In this document: one piece after another, positions 17,737-27,063 of the stretch
Layout: the number at the start of each line of letters is the position of its first letter
Numbering within the stretch: position 1 is the first letter of the stretch
Assembly (NCBI RefSeq): GCF_003063265.1
Contig: NZ_NERU01000003.1
Location: 1-64,000, forward strand
DNA: 64,000 nucleotides
Source of the DNA: Limnohabitans sp. WS1
Lineage (GTDB): Bacteria > Pseudomonadota > Gammaproteobacteria > Burkholderiales > Burkholderiaceae_C
Reading direction: 5' to 3'
Made by a program: the position numbers and the translations under genes
Notes under the pieces: generated by a model
The model's input: only the letters and a program-made list of their open reading frames with translations
What the model was told of the DNA's origin: nothing
Databases searched by the model: none

Positions 17737-18950
17737 GGCGTGCTGGCGGTCCAACTGCCGTTGACCCGTTGAACACGCGAAGCGTCCATGCCGTCTGGCC
17801 AGTTCAGGATGTAAGCATTGCGCCCAGCCGGGCGGGCCAGTACCGTGCCCGATCGCCATTCAGGAATGCCCGATTGCACCACCAGTTGGCCTTCAATGGT
17901 GCCGCCTTGCCAGCCGCGCATTTTGTCGTCGTTGCAGCCCGAGTCGATCAAGACGCTGCCGTAGATGAGGGTGTTGGCACCGATGCGCGGGCAGCGCAGG
18001 GCGCAAGCTTTGGCAGAAAACACCAGCAGTGCCGGGGTGTTGGCCGTGCCCACGCTTTGTTGCCAGTCGTTGGGGCTGTCGATCCAGTAGATCGAGCGTG
18101 GTGGGGTGGTCTGCGCTGTCAAGCCGTTGCGTTCTTGAGCGGAGGACCAAGCTTGCAGTTGCGCGTCGGTGATGGAACCCAGCACACTTTGCCAAGCGGC
18201 GCGGGTGCAGGGGCTGCGCGGCACAGCTTGGCTTGGCCCGGTTTTGCTGCCACCGCCGGGCAAGCTGGTGGTGCTCAAAGCCAGGCAGGCATTTTTCTCT
18301 GCCGCTGAAATGCTGCCGTTGCGGTTGGTGTCCACCACAAAATGCGTCAACACCGCGGGTCCTTTGGCGGTGCCGACGCAGGCTTCACCCTTGCTGACCA
18401 AAGGGCACACCCGCAGCTTGGCCCCGGGGGCTTCGGTCAAGCAACCGTTGAGCACCAGCGCAGCGGGCTCTTGCAAGTCGGGCGCTGGGGCCACCGTAGG
18501 GACGAACACACTTTCTTTGACCAGCGCTTGACTGTGTGGTGTGCCCATGCGGGCGCTGGCGTGCAATGTCAGCACATGGGGCGACTCGACCAAGTCGCGC
18601 ACGGCGGTGGTGCTCAGCTGGGCCTGCGGCATGGCAGGGTGTTGTTCGGGCGTGAGCCGAATGCACTGCCACTGGGGCCCGGTGACCCCTTCGGGGCAGG
18701 CGGTCAACGCCTGCAACAGGCTGTCCACCGGGGTGCTTGAATCCAACAACAAAGCTTGTGCTCCCGCCAAAGCGGCCGTGGCGGCCCATCGGGCTTGGTG
18801 GCTTCGGGCGTGGTTGAAAGTGGCCAGCTGGTCCATTTGGGCACTGCGGGCGCTGTAAAAACTGGCCAGGCTGGCCAGCATCACCAAGGTCATGGCCATC
18901 AGCAAAGTGATGGCACCCGTCTGCGGGCCGAGGGCAGGCGAGCGCGTCAT
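17733..18950 (-). CDS. Pilus assembly protein, PilX-like
   Basis: About 405 residues from the ATG at 18950. The N-terminus has GAITLLMAMTLVMLASLASFYSARSAQMDQ, the hydrophobic helix of PilX-type minor pilins. The glycine-cleavage motif is present as TG-AITLL but lacks a Glu at +5, as is usual for PilX. PilX proteins are commonly near 200 residues, so this is about twice as long: the extra region (residues ~130-380) contains many paired cysteines and an acidic DTNRNGSISAAE segment that looks like a Ca-binding loop. The long C-terminal region may take over part of the tip function, as no pilY1 is seen nearby. Overlaps with both neighbouring genes are 4 bp. Confidence 0.7.
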   Translation of the reverse strand: MTRSPALGPQTGAITLLMAMTLVMLASLASFYSARSAQMDQLATFNHARSHQARWAATAALAGAQALLLDSSTPVDSLLQALTACPEGVTGPQWQCIRLTPEQHPAMPQAQLSTTAVRDLVESPHVLTLHASARMGTPHSQALVKESVFVPTVAPAPDLQEPAALVLNGCLTEAPGAKLRVCPLVSKGEACVGTAKGPAVLTHFVVDTNRNGSISAAEKNACLALSTTSLPGGGSKTGPSQAVPRSPCTRAAWQSVLGSITDAQLQAWSSAQERNGLTAQTTPPRSIYWIDSPNDWQQSVGTANTPALLVFSAKACALRCPRIGANTLIYGSVLIDSGCNDDKMRGWQGGTIEGQLVVQSGIPEWRSGTVLARPAGRNAYILNWPDGMDASRVQRVNGSWTASTP

Positions 18951-19579
18951 GGGCAAAACTTCGATTGGACGCTGGCGGGCAAATCGTTTTGCAAGCGCAC
19001 GGTTTGAGTGAGGCTCATGGTGCGACTGGGGTCCTGTGGCCATGCAGCGCTCAGCGTCATCTGCACCGAGCGGCGCAGCCAACCTTGTGCAGCTGAGCAA
19101 TGGAGTGTCCACTGCAGTGCGCTGACTTTCAGGCTGCTGGTGTCGGTGATGGCTTGCCAATCACCCGCATCTTGGCATGAACGTTTGATTTGGATGGTTT
19201 GTGACGAGAGCCGAAAACCCATGCATTCGTCTTTCTCGCGCTGCCCGTTGTGGTTGCGGTCATAACTGAAGGCCAGAGTTTCGTCGCTCACGCTGAAATC
19301 TTGTGCGTCTTGACAGAAATCGTCCAGACACAGGGTTGGGCTGCGTGTTTCCCAGGCTTTGGCCGAGTACTGCGCTTGGCGCAATTCTTTGGCCATCCAG
19401 TCCATGGCCGAACGCAGATCGTGGTGCAGGTGGGTGTCATGCAGTGTCTGGCGGTGACCACGCAATTGACGGGTCAGCATGGTGCTGCCTGCTGCCAGCA
19501 CCACCATGCCCAGCGCAAGGCCCACCAGCAGCCCGGTCAAGGTCTCACCTTTTTGAAGGCGGTGGCGGGTGGTGCTCAT
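18947..19579 (-). CDS. pilW: Type IV pilus minor pilin, PilW-like
   Basis: About 210 residues. The prepilin site is G-ETLTGLLVGLALGMVVLAAG, and the downstream LRSAMDWMAKELRQAQY is the PilW hallmark. The ATG at 19579 overlaps the pilE-like stop by 4 bp and is preferred to the ATG at 19591. It precedes the pilX-like gene with another 4-bp overlap. Its extracellular part has a likely disulfide pair (CLDDFCQD). Confidence 0.85.
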   Translation of the reverse strand: MSTTRHRLQKGETLTGLLVGLALGMVVLAAGSTMLTRQLRGHRQTLHDTHLHHDLRSAMDWMAKELRQAQYSAKAWETRSPTLCLDDFCQDAQDFSVSDETLAFSYDRNHNGQREKDECMGFRLSSQTIQIKRSCQDAGDWQAITDTSSLKVSALQWTLHCSAAQGWLRRSVQMTLSAAWPQDPSRTMSLTQTVRLQNDLPASVQSKFCP

Positions 19580-20043
19580 TTTTTCCAGCAACGGTCGGGG
19601 TCAGCGCTCAAGTGAGGGCCCGCGCTGAGCAAAGCGTTGGCGGGTCCTTGCCACGTCAACCGCAAGGGAGCGCACTGGAGGTCGGCCGATTGAGCCCCCA
19701 CGGGGGTGGCCTCTAAGGTGAAGCCGTCGGCATCGGCCAAGGTGATGCGCAGTTGGTAATGGGCTTGGCTGGATCGGTCGGTGGTCCAGCCCAAAGTGCT
19801 CAGGGCATCGGCATGCTGGTCATGGGCACTGCGCCAGCGGATTTGGTCCATTTGCAATTGCAGCAAAGCGGCTTGACCGTCAAGGCGTCGGGTCTGGCGT
19901 TGCTGTTGTTGGTAGGCCGGCAGTGCCAAGGCCGCCAGAACGGCCATCAGCGCCAAGCTGATCAGCAGCTCGGTCAGCGTGAATCCCCGATTCCGAAACT
20001 GGGCGGTGGTGGTGTCTGGGGGATGGTGACCCAAAAGGTGCAT
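19576..20043 (-). CDS. pilE: Type IV pilin-like protein, PilE-like minor pilin
   Basis: The 155-residue protein has a long leader ending in FRNRG, then FTLTELLISLALMAVLAALALPAY, the classic class III signal and N-methylated helix with Glu at +5. The C-terminus holds a Cys pair (LQCAPL..DRCWKK) matching the pilin D-region disulfide. It is the first gene of the minus-strand pilin operon, followed by pilW, pilX-like and pilV genes with 4-bp overlaps. It is shorter than most major pilins and is likely a minor pilin. Confidence 0.82.
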   Translation of the reverse strand: MHLLGHHPPDTTTAQFRNRGFTLTELLISLALMAVLAALALPAYQQQQRQTRRLDGQAALLQLQMDQIRWRSAHDQHADALSTLGWTTDRSSQAHYQLRITLADADGFTLEATPVGAQSADLQCAPLRLTWQGPANALLSAGPHLSADPDRCWKK

Positions 20044-20159
20044 GGCATGACTCCCTTGATTTGGTTTTGATTGTGGTCTTGTGTATTCATTTTGTACAGT
20101 TCAAGATGAGGGCTTGCTTGTGGGCACGATGCGCACACATGAACCCAGGAGGATGAGCC

Positions 20160-20753
20160 ATGCATCGCCAAACGCTGCCACCCCGCCCGTGGCCCCATGA
20201 CCCGCGCTGTGCGCAAACGCTGCGGGGCTTCAGTTTGCTGGAGGCCTTGGTGGTGCTGGCGCTGGTGGGTGTGTTGATGGCCATCGCTGTGCCGTCTTTG
20301 TCGGACTTGCGGCAACAGCATCGGCTGCAAGCACGGGCCGAGGCCTTTTTGAGCAGCTTGGTGTTGGCTCGCTCAGAAGCGCTGCATCGCCAGCAAAGGG
20401 TGACCGTGTGTGCAAACGCTGCTCCCCATGGCGATTCATGTGATCCCGAAGGGCGTTGGCAGCAAGGCTGGCTGGTGTTTGTGGACAGCAACAACAGCGC
20501 CCGCAGAGATCCGGGAGAGGTGATCGTCGAGCGTCAAGACGCCATGCCCGAAGGTTTTCAATTGACGGTCACCAATACCGTCAAGTCTTATTTTTCTTAT
20601 GGTGGTGAGGGAAGAAGCGTGAGCCTGAGCGGGGCCTTCATGGCGGGCACCTGGCGCTTTTGTTCGGCAAATTTGCCACACGGCTGGCAAGTGGTCAGCA
20701 ATGCTATGGGACGCCCCAAGTTGGAAAAAATACCGACCAAGGACTGCGATTGA
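20160..20753 (+). CDS. fimT: Type IV pilus pseudopilin, FimT/GspH-like
   Basis: The 197-residue protein has a leader ending LRG, then FSLLEALVVLALVGVLMAIAVP, followed by LRQQHRLQARAEAFLSSLVLARSEALHRQQ, typical of FimT. The body contains the GspH-like WQQGWLVFVDSNNSARRDPGE segment. FimT acts as a minor pilin and, in some species, aids DNA uptake. It is divergent from the pilE-like gene across 116 bp that should hold both promoters. Confidence 0.87.
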   Translation: MHRQTLPPRPWPHDPRCAQTLRGFSLLEALVVLALVGVLMAIAVPSLSDLRQQHRLQARAEAFLSSLVLARSEALHRQQRVTVCANAAPHGDSCDPEGRWQQGWLVFVDSNNSARRDPGEVIVERQDAMPEGFQLTVTNTVKSYFSYGGEGRSVSLSGAFMAGTWRFCSANLPHGWQVVSNAMGRPKLEKIPTKDCD

Positions 20754-20792
20754 CGCCTCTTTCAGGGGCCGACAGGCCCTTGAGCAAAAATT

Positions 20793-21239
20793 TTAGCGGA
20801 CTTCGTCAACCAAGGTTTTGAAGTCGTCAATGTCTTCAAAATTGCGGTAGACACTGGCAAAGCGCACATAAGCGACTTTGTCGAGTTTTTGCAATTCACG
20901 CATGACCCATTCACCAATGCGGTGTGAAGCCACTTCGCGTGTGCCCAAGTTGAGCAGTTTTTCCTCGATCCGCTCCATGGCCGCATCGAGTTGTTCGATG
21001 CTGACGGGCCTTTTGCGCAGAGCCAAGTTGAGACTGCCGCGCAGTTTTTCTCGCTGGTAATCGATGCGCCGACCGTCTTTTTTGACGATGGCCGGAAAGT
21101 TGACTTCGGGCTTTTCGTAGGTGGTGAAGCGCTTTTCACACGCCCCACATTGGCGACGCCGCCGAATGAAATCCCCGTCCTCGGCCAAACGGGTCTCGAC
21201 CACTTGCGTTTCGAGGTGACCGCAAAACGGGCATTTCAT
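20793..21239 (-). CDS. nrdR: Transcriptional repressor NrdR
   Basis: NrdR is the 148-residue ATP/dATP-sensing repressor of ribonucleotide reductase genes. The N-terminal zinc ribbon is [19 protein letters not shown] and the ATP-cone domain begins [17 protein letters not shown]. The ending FKTLVDEVR is typical. It lies 12 bp after glyA, a conserved arrangement in betaproteobacteria. Confidence 0.96.
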   Translation of the reverse strand: MKCPFCGHLETQVVETRLAEDGDFIRRRRQCGACEKRFTTYEKPEVNFPAIVKKDGRRIDYQREKLRGSLNLALRKRPVSIEQLDAAMERIEEKLLNLGTREVASHRIGEWVMRELQKLDKVAYVRFASVYRNFEDIDDFKTLVDEVR

Positions 21240-21251
21240 CGTGTGGACCGA

Positions 21252-22496
21252 TCAGCCGTAAACGGGGAAACGGCTGGTCAGTGCATGCACCTTGGCACGC
21301 ACGGCGGCCAAATTGGCTTCGTCCAGCGGGTTGTCCAGCACATCTGCAATCAGGTGGGCCGTGGCGCGGGCTTCTTCGTCCTTGAAGCCGCGGGTGGTCA
21401 TGGCGGGGGTGCCGATGCGCACGCCGCTGGTCACGAACGGCTTTTCCGGGTCGTTCGGAATGGCGTTCTTGTTGATGGTCATGTGGGCGTTGCCCAAAGC
21501 CGCCTCGGCCACTTTGCCGGTGATGCCTTTGGCCCGCAGGTCCACCAGCATGACATGGCTTTGGGTGCCGCCACTGACGATGCGCAGGCCGCGAGCTGTC
21601 AGTGTCTCGGCAATGATCTGCGCGTTTTTGACCACTTGGGCTTGGTAGGCCTTGAACTCAGGCGCCAGAGCCTCTTTGAAGGCCACCGCTTTGGCTGCGA
21701 TGACATGCATGAGCGGGCCGCCTTGCAGGCCGGGAAAGATGGCGCTGTTGATGGCTTTTTCGTGCTCAGCCTTCATCAAGATGATGCCGCCACGGGGGCC
21801 GCGCAAGCTCTTGTGGGTGGTCGAAGTGACCACGTCGGCGTGGGGCACGGGGTTGGGGTATTGGCCCGCAGCGATCAAGCCCGCATAGTGGGCCATGTCG
21901 ACCATGAAGATCGCGCTAACTTCTTTGGCAATTTTGGCAAAGCGCTCAAAGTCGATGTGCAGTGAATAGGCTGATGCACCCGCGATGATCAGCTTGGGTC
22001 GGGTTTCACGGGCTTTGGCTTCCATGGCCTCGTAGTCGATGGCTTCTTGCGCGTTCAGGCCGTAAGACACCACGTTGAACCACTTGCCGGAAATGTTGAG
22101 CGGCATGCCGTGGGTCAGGTGACCGCCTTCGGCCAAGCTCATGCCCATGATGGTGTCGCCGGGCTTCAAGAAAGCCAGAAACACGGCTTCGTTGGCCGAG
22201 GCACCACAATGCGGCTGCACGTTGGCGGCTTCAGCGCCAAAAATTTGCTTGATGCGGTCAATGGCCAATTGTTCGGCCACATCCACATGCTCGCAACCGC
22301 CGTAATAACGCTTGCCCGGATAACCTTCGGCGTATTTGTTGGTCAACTGACTGCCTTGTGCTGCCATGACGGCGGGCGAGGCGTAGTTTTCGCTGGCGAT
22401 CAGCTCGATGTGGTGTTCTTGGCGAGCGTTTTCGGCCTGGATGGCAGCGAACAGCTCGGGGTCGGTTTGTTCAATCAGAATGTTGCGGTGGTACAT
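21252..22496 (-). CDS. glyA: Serine hydroxymethyltransferase GlyA
   Basis: GlyA interconverts serine and glycine using PLP and tetrahydrofolate and feeds one-carbon metabolism. The product is 414 residues from the ATG at 22496, preceded by GGACTGCC. Marks include [31 protein letters not shown], and the PLP-lysine motif [16 protein letters not shown]. An upstream in-frame start (22598) is rejected because family members begin MYHRN/MFxR. The 270-bp upstream region shows no gene. Together with the gcv operon at 44413-49186 it makes the window rich in glycine metabolism, although the loci are far apart. Confidence 0.97.
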   Translation of the reverse strand: MYHRNILIEQTDPELFAAIQAENARQEHHIELIASENYASPAVMAAQGSQLTNKYAEGYPGKRYYGGCEHVDVAEQLAIDRIKQIFGAEAANVQPHCGASANEAVFLAFLKPGDTIMGMSLAEGGHLTHGMPLNISGKWFNVVSYGLNAQEAIDYEAMEAKARETRPKLIIAGASAYSLHIDFERFAKIAKEVSAIFMVDMAHYAGLIAAGQYPNPVPHADVVTSTTHKSLRGPRGGIILMKAEHEKAINSAIFPGLQGGPLMHVIAAKAVAFKEALAPEFKAYQAQVVKNAQIIAETLTARGLRIVSGGTQSHVMLVDLRAKGITGKVAEAALGNAHMTINKNAIPNDPEKPFVTSGVRIGTPAMTTRGFKDEEARATAHLIADVLDNPLDEANLAAVRAKVHALTSRFPVYG

Positions 22497-22766
22497 GGCA
22501 GTCCTTTGGATGGAAGTGACCTTGAATAAAAACGAAGATGGGGTTGTTTTTGACAAGGGCTGCCCAGGCGAACGGCTGAGACCGGCTGGGCACGACAAAA
22601 AGCGACAGCCGGTTGCACGCTTCCCAGTGGTTCAGGGTGGAGCATCCACCACAATCCACGTCAGAGCAGTCGCTGGCTTTTTGAGAGCCAGAACGCCGCC
22701 CCTATCGCCAGTTGCGCACCCAGCTAGTGTAGCCGAGGGTTTTCGGGCCCTTGTCAATGCCTGAGA

Positions 22767-23582
22767 TCAAAGCGGAAATTGAGTGGTTTTTGTTCCGCCA
22801 GAATGCGATGGCGTAACCCCAGCTGTTTTGAATCCTTGCGTGATTTTGTCCAGCTGTTTTTGTTCGCTCAAGACGCGGTCAATGTAGGTCTCGTCCCTGG
22901 CTTGTCCTGAGTCGGCGGCATAAAGCCGCAGCGCATCTTCAACGGTGCTCGATTGTTGAATCAAAAACTGCAAGTGGCGCGTGCCTACGCGCAGGTTTGT
23001 CAAAGGATCGAACGCGGCCAATCGGCCCCCAAAGGGCGTCAAGGCCTGACTGTGGGCATTGGGCTCGATCTGCATCAATCCCATGCCACCTTGTGAACCC
23101 GAAGCAAAGGGATTAAAGCGTGACTCAATGGCCATCACCGCCAAAATCAAAGTCGGTGCGATTTGGCTGCGCTCACCTACCGACCAGGCCTCTGACACCA
23201 GTGCGCCGACGGGTTCGGGCGACACTTTGTATTTGCGGCTGAGCCATTGGGTCACAGCCATTTGGTCTTTGGGCAGACTTTTCACGCTCGTTGCGGTCGA
23301 ACGTGATGCGCCTTCGAGCAAGATGTCGATGTCCAGCGTCTCGGCTTGGCGCATTTCGAGCCAACTCATCAAGGTTTCACTGGCATAGACCTGCAAACCG
23401 GGGCGGGCAAAAAAAGTCAAGGCCACAGCCACCACAGCCATGCCCAGCAGGGCCAGGCTGTGCCGTGTGATTTCTACAAAACCTTCGCGCACGTCGCCGC
23501 TCAAGGTGGTGAAGCTTCGCCAGAATTCGGACAGATTCAGATGGGATTTCAAAAAAACTCCTCTCGTGTCAAGCGTGAACAT
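22767..23582 (-). CDS. Membrane-anchored lytic transglycosylase (SLT domain)
   Basis: The 271-residue protein has a short cytoplasmic region, one membrane helix (about residues 46-62, ALLGMAVVAVALTFFA), and a C-terminal soluble-lytic-transglycosylase domain. The catalytic Glu is in LAVMAIESRFNPFA, followed by GGMGLMQIEP and a LRLYAADSG segment replacing the more usual AYNAG. It should cleave peptidoglycan strands in the periplasm. It stands alone between glyA and the DUF349 gene. Confidence 0.82.
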   Translation of the reverse strand: MFTLDTRGVFLKSHLNLSEFWRSFTTLSGDVREGFVEITRHSLALLGMAVVAVALTFFARPGLQVYASETLMSWLEMRQAETLDIDILLEGASRSTATSVKSLPKDQMAVTQWLSRKYKVSPEPVGALVSEAWSVGERSQIAPTLILAVMAIESRFNPFASGSQGGMGLMQIEPNAHSQALTPFGGRLAAFDPLTNLRVGTRHLQFLIQQSSTVEDALRLYAADSGQARDETYIDRVLSEQKQLDKITQGFKTAGVTPSHSGGTKTTQFPL

Positions 23583-23928
23583 GCCGCAGGCAAACGCTTG
23601 GTAGGGGGGCCGAGGCTGCAGACCAGGAGGGGTTTGCAGCGAATCGGCTGATGCTCGGGTTATCCCTAGTGGTGCCGATGTGTGGCAAATTTTAAGAAAT
23701 TTTAATAACCCGTCAAGTATTTAAATTTTGTTTGATAGATTTCATTGAATATATAGATGGTTTTTTGGCTCTGAAAACCGTCCTGTTTCGCTTGGATTCG
23801 CGTTCCGCTTTCTGTCGCGTGCAAATCCCGGCGAAAATACGCGTTTGTGTTGCCGAGTTGGTCCCCAGGGGTCGAGTCTGTCGGCCCGCCGCCGTCTTGG
23901 CACCCAACGTGTTTTAAAGTTTTTTACC
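23583..23928. other. 346-bp intergenic region with an AT-rich core
   Basis: This divergent gap separates the transglycosylase gene and the DUF349 gene and should carry both promoters. Positions 23683-23765 are markedly AT-rich (TTTTAAGAAATTTTAATAA and a TATATAG box). No RNA gene or clear palindrome was recognised. Confidence 0.5.
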
Positions 23929-26691
23929 GTGACCTCATCATTCAAGCCTTTTGACCTTGCCGCCCTCGATCCCATGACGGCCGGTATCTTCAATGCCGCC
24001 ACATCCGGTGAACGCAGCGCCCGTTTGCGTGAGTGGTTGGCCTCCGAGCCTGCAGAGGCATTGCTCAACGATGTTTACCGTGAACTGGCCAGCCGTGACA
24101 AAGGCGTGGCCAAAATCCTCAAGGAAAAACTCGACGAGATCAAACGCGCTCACGGACAGGAGGCTTTGGCCAGCGACTGGGGTCAGAAGGCCGAGCAGAT
24201 GCTGCAGGCTCCGCGTTTGAACATTGCCGACGCCTTGGCATGGCAGCGTGATGCGGCCAAGGCCGGTGCCCCCTTGTCGCGCGAACCTTTGGCCAGTCTG
24301 AAATTGCGTTTGGCCGAAGTGGTCAAAGGGGTTGAAGACTTGCAGCACCAAGTCATGGTGCAGCGCGAGGCGGCCGTTTTGTTGGCTCAGCGTGTGGAGG
24401 TGTTGTCCACCAAACCCCTGAGCGAAGCCCAAAGCGGTCATTCGGGCTTGCAATCGGATGTGGTGCAGTGGCAAACCCAGGCTTTGGCCCTCACCCAAAA
24501 TGCGGTTTGGCCTAGCGTGGACCTGAAGTACCCCTCTCAACTGGAGGTGGCCGGTAAACAACTTCAAGCGGTCTGGGATGGTTTTTCAGCAGCTCTGGAT
24601 TTGGCCGGTTTGGCTCAAACCGACCCCGCCGCAGCCTTGCCTTCGGTGCCTGTTTGGGCCGACGAAATTCGACGCTTGCGCGGTGACACGGGCAAAGAGG
24701 CCGCACTCGTTCCAGAACAAGCCAAAACCGAAAAAACAGACAAACCCGCCAAGCCCAAATTGGATCCAGCGCAACGTCAGGCTCTGCGCGAAGCCGCCAG
24801 TGCTGCCGTCACGCCCGTGCTCGAAGCGGTTGAAAAAGAAGCCGCTGAGGGTCAAGGAAAAGCGTCTGCTGAAGCTGCAGTGGCTTTGCGTGCGGTGCTC
24901 AAAGTTCACGGCAAGCATCTGGACACGGTCTTGGATGAGCGTGTGCACTTGGCCTTGACCGCAGCGGGCGAACTCGAAGGCTGGCAACGCTGGCGAGCCG
25001 ACCAGATCCGTCAAGACCTGGTGGCTCAGGCTGAAGCTTTGCTTGGTCAAGACAAAACCCCCACCGTGGGGGGGCGCAAAATGCAAGACAAGCTGCGTCA
25101 ACTGCGTGAAAGCTGGAAGCAAACCGACCAAGGGGGCCTGCCCAACCACGCTTTGTGGAAACGTTTTGACGCGGCTTGCAACGAGGCCTACAAAACAGTG
25201 CTGTTGTGGCTGGAGCAAATCAAAAAAGAATCGGCCGACCACCGTGCGCAGCGTGTGGCGCTGATGGAGGAAGTCAAAGCGTTCACTGCCGCGCATGCCG
25301 ACAGTGAAGATTGGCGTGGCCAATTGCGGGCTTTGCACCAGTTTGCGGACCTTTGGCGCAATGCCGGTCACTTGAGCGAAAAGTCATTTGCTGAAATGCA
25401 GTCTCAGTGGAAAGCCCTTTTCAAGGCTGCTGCAGCCCGACTGGAGGCCGCACAAAAGGCCAGCATTGAGCGTCGCCAAGCCTTGATCCAAGAGGCCCGC
25501 GAGTTGGGCTCGGCTGCGGCTTTGCGCGTAGATGCGGTGAAAGCTTTGCAAACCCGTTGGCAAACCGAGGCCCAGTCCGTGCCTTTGGACCGCAAAACCG
25601 AGCAAAAACTGTGGGAAATTTTCCGAGCGCCTCTGGATGAAGCTTTCCAGCGCAAAGGCTCTGAGCGCCAGCATGTGTCCGCACCCTTGAATGCACACGA
25701 CCGCATGGTGATCGACGCCTCTCAAGCTTTGGAAGCGGCCAATGCCAGTGGCGATGCCACCAAAATTCGTGCCGCCATGGCCGCACTCGACGCCGCATTG
25801 CGTGGCCAAGCTGCAGCGGTGTTGGCTGAAAAAACGAGTCCTGCCCCAGAGGTTCGGGCCGAATTGCCTGCATCCGGTGCTGCGCCTGATCAAGACGCCG
25901 CTCCTTCCGACGGTGAAGGCTCGGACATGGCCAATGCGTCTGCTCCATCGGCTGATGGTCAGGAGGTGTCCGGCGACACGGGTGCACAGAGCGACGCTGC
26001 GGCGTCACCTGTGGCCAAAGTACAAGCGCCCAAACGGGTGGTGGCGGTTCGGGGCGATGACCGTCCTGGACAAAAGAAAACCGAAGCGCCAGCCCCCACA
26101 GGCCGCCGCGATGCGCGTCCGGGCGAACGCTCAGGCCGTCCCGGCGAGCGCATGGGCGAGCGTGGCCAGCCTCGCATGGGCGAGCGCGATCGCTCTGGCC
26201 GAGGTGACTTTGAGCAACGGCCAGATCGTGGACCGCGTTTGGGTGATGCCGCTTTCCGTGCTCAGCGCGAGGCCTTGGAGCGTGCTGAGATGTCTTTGCG
26301 CAAGCTGGCCGCCCAAGCCCATGGTGAAACCCTCACGCGTCTCATGGGGGCTTGGCAAGAGCGTCAAGCCGATGCCTTGCCGAGCACACAGGAGTTGGGC
26401 CGCGCCGTCAATGCATCGACCCGCCAGGTTTGGACTCAGGCTCTGAGTTCACCGGCCAAAGAGAGTGCCTCAACGGCCTTGCTTCGCCTTGAAATGGCTG
26501 CTGAAGTGCCCACGCCTGCCGAACAGTTGTCCGCGCGTCGTGCCCTGCAATTGCAATTGCTCACACAGCGCAATCAACCCGGTCCTGCAGAGACTTGGGC
26601 CCAGGATGTGGCTCAGGTGTTGTCAGGTCCGCACGACGAGGTGTCGGCACGTCGTTTGCAAAACGCCTTGAAAGGGCTGTTGCGCGCTTGA
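23929..26691 (+). CDS. DUF349 domain-containing protein
   Basis: About 920 residues from the GTG at 23929 (VTSSFKPFDLAALDPMTAG); other starts upstream at 23845 are possible. The protein is rich in helices, with several DUF349 repeats of about 75 residues (for example KLRQLRESWKQTD..PNHALWKRFDAACNEAY near residue 385, and QWKALFKAA later). A Pro/Ala-rich linker and an Arg/Gly/Glu-rich low-complexity stretch (repeats of RPGER/MGER, about residues 720-770) precede a helical C-terminus. Members are common in beta- and gammaproteobacteria, and their role is unresolved. The last 55 bp of the gene are duplicated at 33676-33730, marking insertion of a genomic island just behind it. Confidence 0.85.
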   Translation: MTSSFKPFDLAALDPMTAGIFNAATSGERSARLREWLASEPAEALLNDVYRELASRDKGVAKILKEKLDEIKRAHGQEALASDWGQKAEQMLQAPRLNIADALAWQRDAAKAGAPLSREPLASLKLRLAEVVKGVEDLQHQVMVQREAAVLLAQRVEVLSTKPLSEAQSGHSGLQSDVVQWQTQALALTQNAVWPSVDLKYPSQLEVAGKQLQAVWDGFSAALDLAGLAQTDPAAALPSVPVWADEIRRLRGDTGKEAALVPEQAKTEKTDKPAKPKLDPAQRQALREAASAAVTPVLEAVEKEAAEGQGKASAEAAVALRAVLKVHGKHLDTVLDERVHLALTAAGELEGWQRWRADQIRQDLVAQAEALLGQDKTPTVGGRKMQDKLRQLRESWKQTDQGGLPNHALWKRFDAACNEAYKTVLLWLEQIKKESADHRAQRVALMEEVKAFTAAHADSEDWRGQLRALHQFADLWRNAGHLSEKSFAEMQSQWKALFKAAAARLEAAQKASIERRQALIQEARELGSAAALRVDAVKALQTRWQTEAQSVPLDRKTEQKLWEIFRAPLDEAFQRKGSERQHVSAPLNAHDRMVIDASQALEAANASGDATKIRAAMAALDAALRGQAAAVLAEKTSPAPEVRAELPASGAAPDQDAAPSDGEGSDMANASAPSADGQEVSGDTGAQSDAAASPVAKVQAPKRVVAVRGDDRPGQKKTEAPAPTGRRDARPGERSGRPGERMGERGQPRMGERDRSGRGDFEQRPDRGPRLGDAAFRAQREALERAEMSLRKLAAQAHGETLTRLMGAWQERQADALPSTQELGRAVNASTRQVWTQALSSPAKESASTALLRLEMAAEVPTPAEQLSARRALQLQLLTQRNQPGPAETWAQDVAQVLSGPHDEVSARRLQNALKGLLRA
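26637..26691. repeat. Left 55-bp direct repeat flanking the island
   Basis: This is the 3' end of the DUF349 gene (GAGGTGTCGGCACGTCGTTT.. to its TGA). It matches 33676-33730 with only a few differences over 55 bp, 7,039 bp apart. Both copies encode VSARRLQNALKGLLR plus one residue and a stop. Confidence 0.93.
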
Positions 26692-26722
26692 ACGTGCTGC
26701 TTGGTTTTGTCGGTTTGACCAT

Positions 26723-26764
26723 GCCGGCGCGCATCAAAGCCTGATGGCAGCGTCGGTATTTTTT
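26723..26764 (+). terminator. Intrinsic terminator after the DUF349 gene
   Basis: An imperfect stem pairs GCCGGCGCGCATCA with TGATGGCAGCGTCGGT around an AAGCC loop and runs into TATTTTTTAT. It lies 32 bp after the DUF349 stop, on the island side of the left repeat. Confidence 0.7.
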
Positions 26765-27063
26765 ATGGATTTATTTGCTACAAATAAATTATACAGTTGA
26801 GTATAAAAATAATTTTTTCTTACAATAAATCCCTTTTTTTTCGCTAAAAAATGTGTCGCTCTCCCCAGAGCCGCAGCATGGCTTTTTCTATCAATTAGTT
26901 TTTATCGACCCTCGGTTATGCCAGGCCAATTTGGCCTTTAGGGCCGAATGGCATGGTTCGGGCAGAGAGTTCCCGATTGCTCAATACAACTTGGTTTGGC
27001 AAGCTTGGAGGTTGGGATAAATTTGATCCGCGCAGTTTTGCGCTGGTGGGTGGCGATGGGAAA
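26765..27063. other. AT-rich intergenic region at the island's left end
   Basis: About 300 bp with no convincing gene. Positions 26765-26850 are strongly AT-rich (runs of T and ATAAAAATAAT), in contrast to the preceding gene. No integrase, tRNA or insertion-sequence end was recognised. Confidence 0.5.

Noticed and set aside
22497-22766. Riboswitch before glyA
   Set aside because: No glycine, THF or SAM aptamer pattern was found; only ordinary leader sequence.
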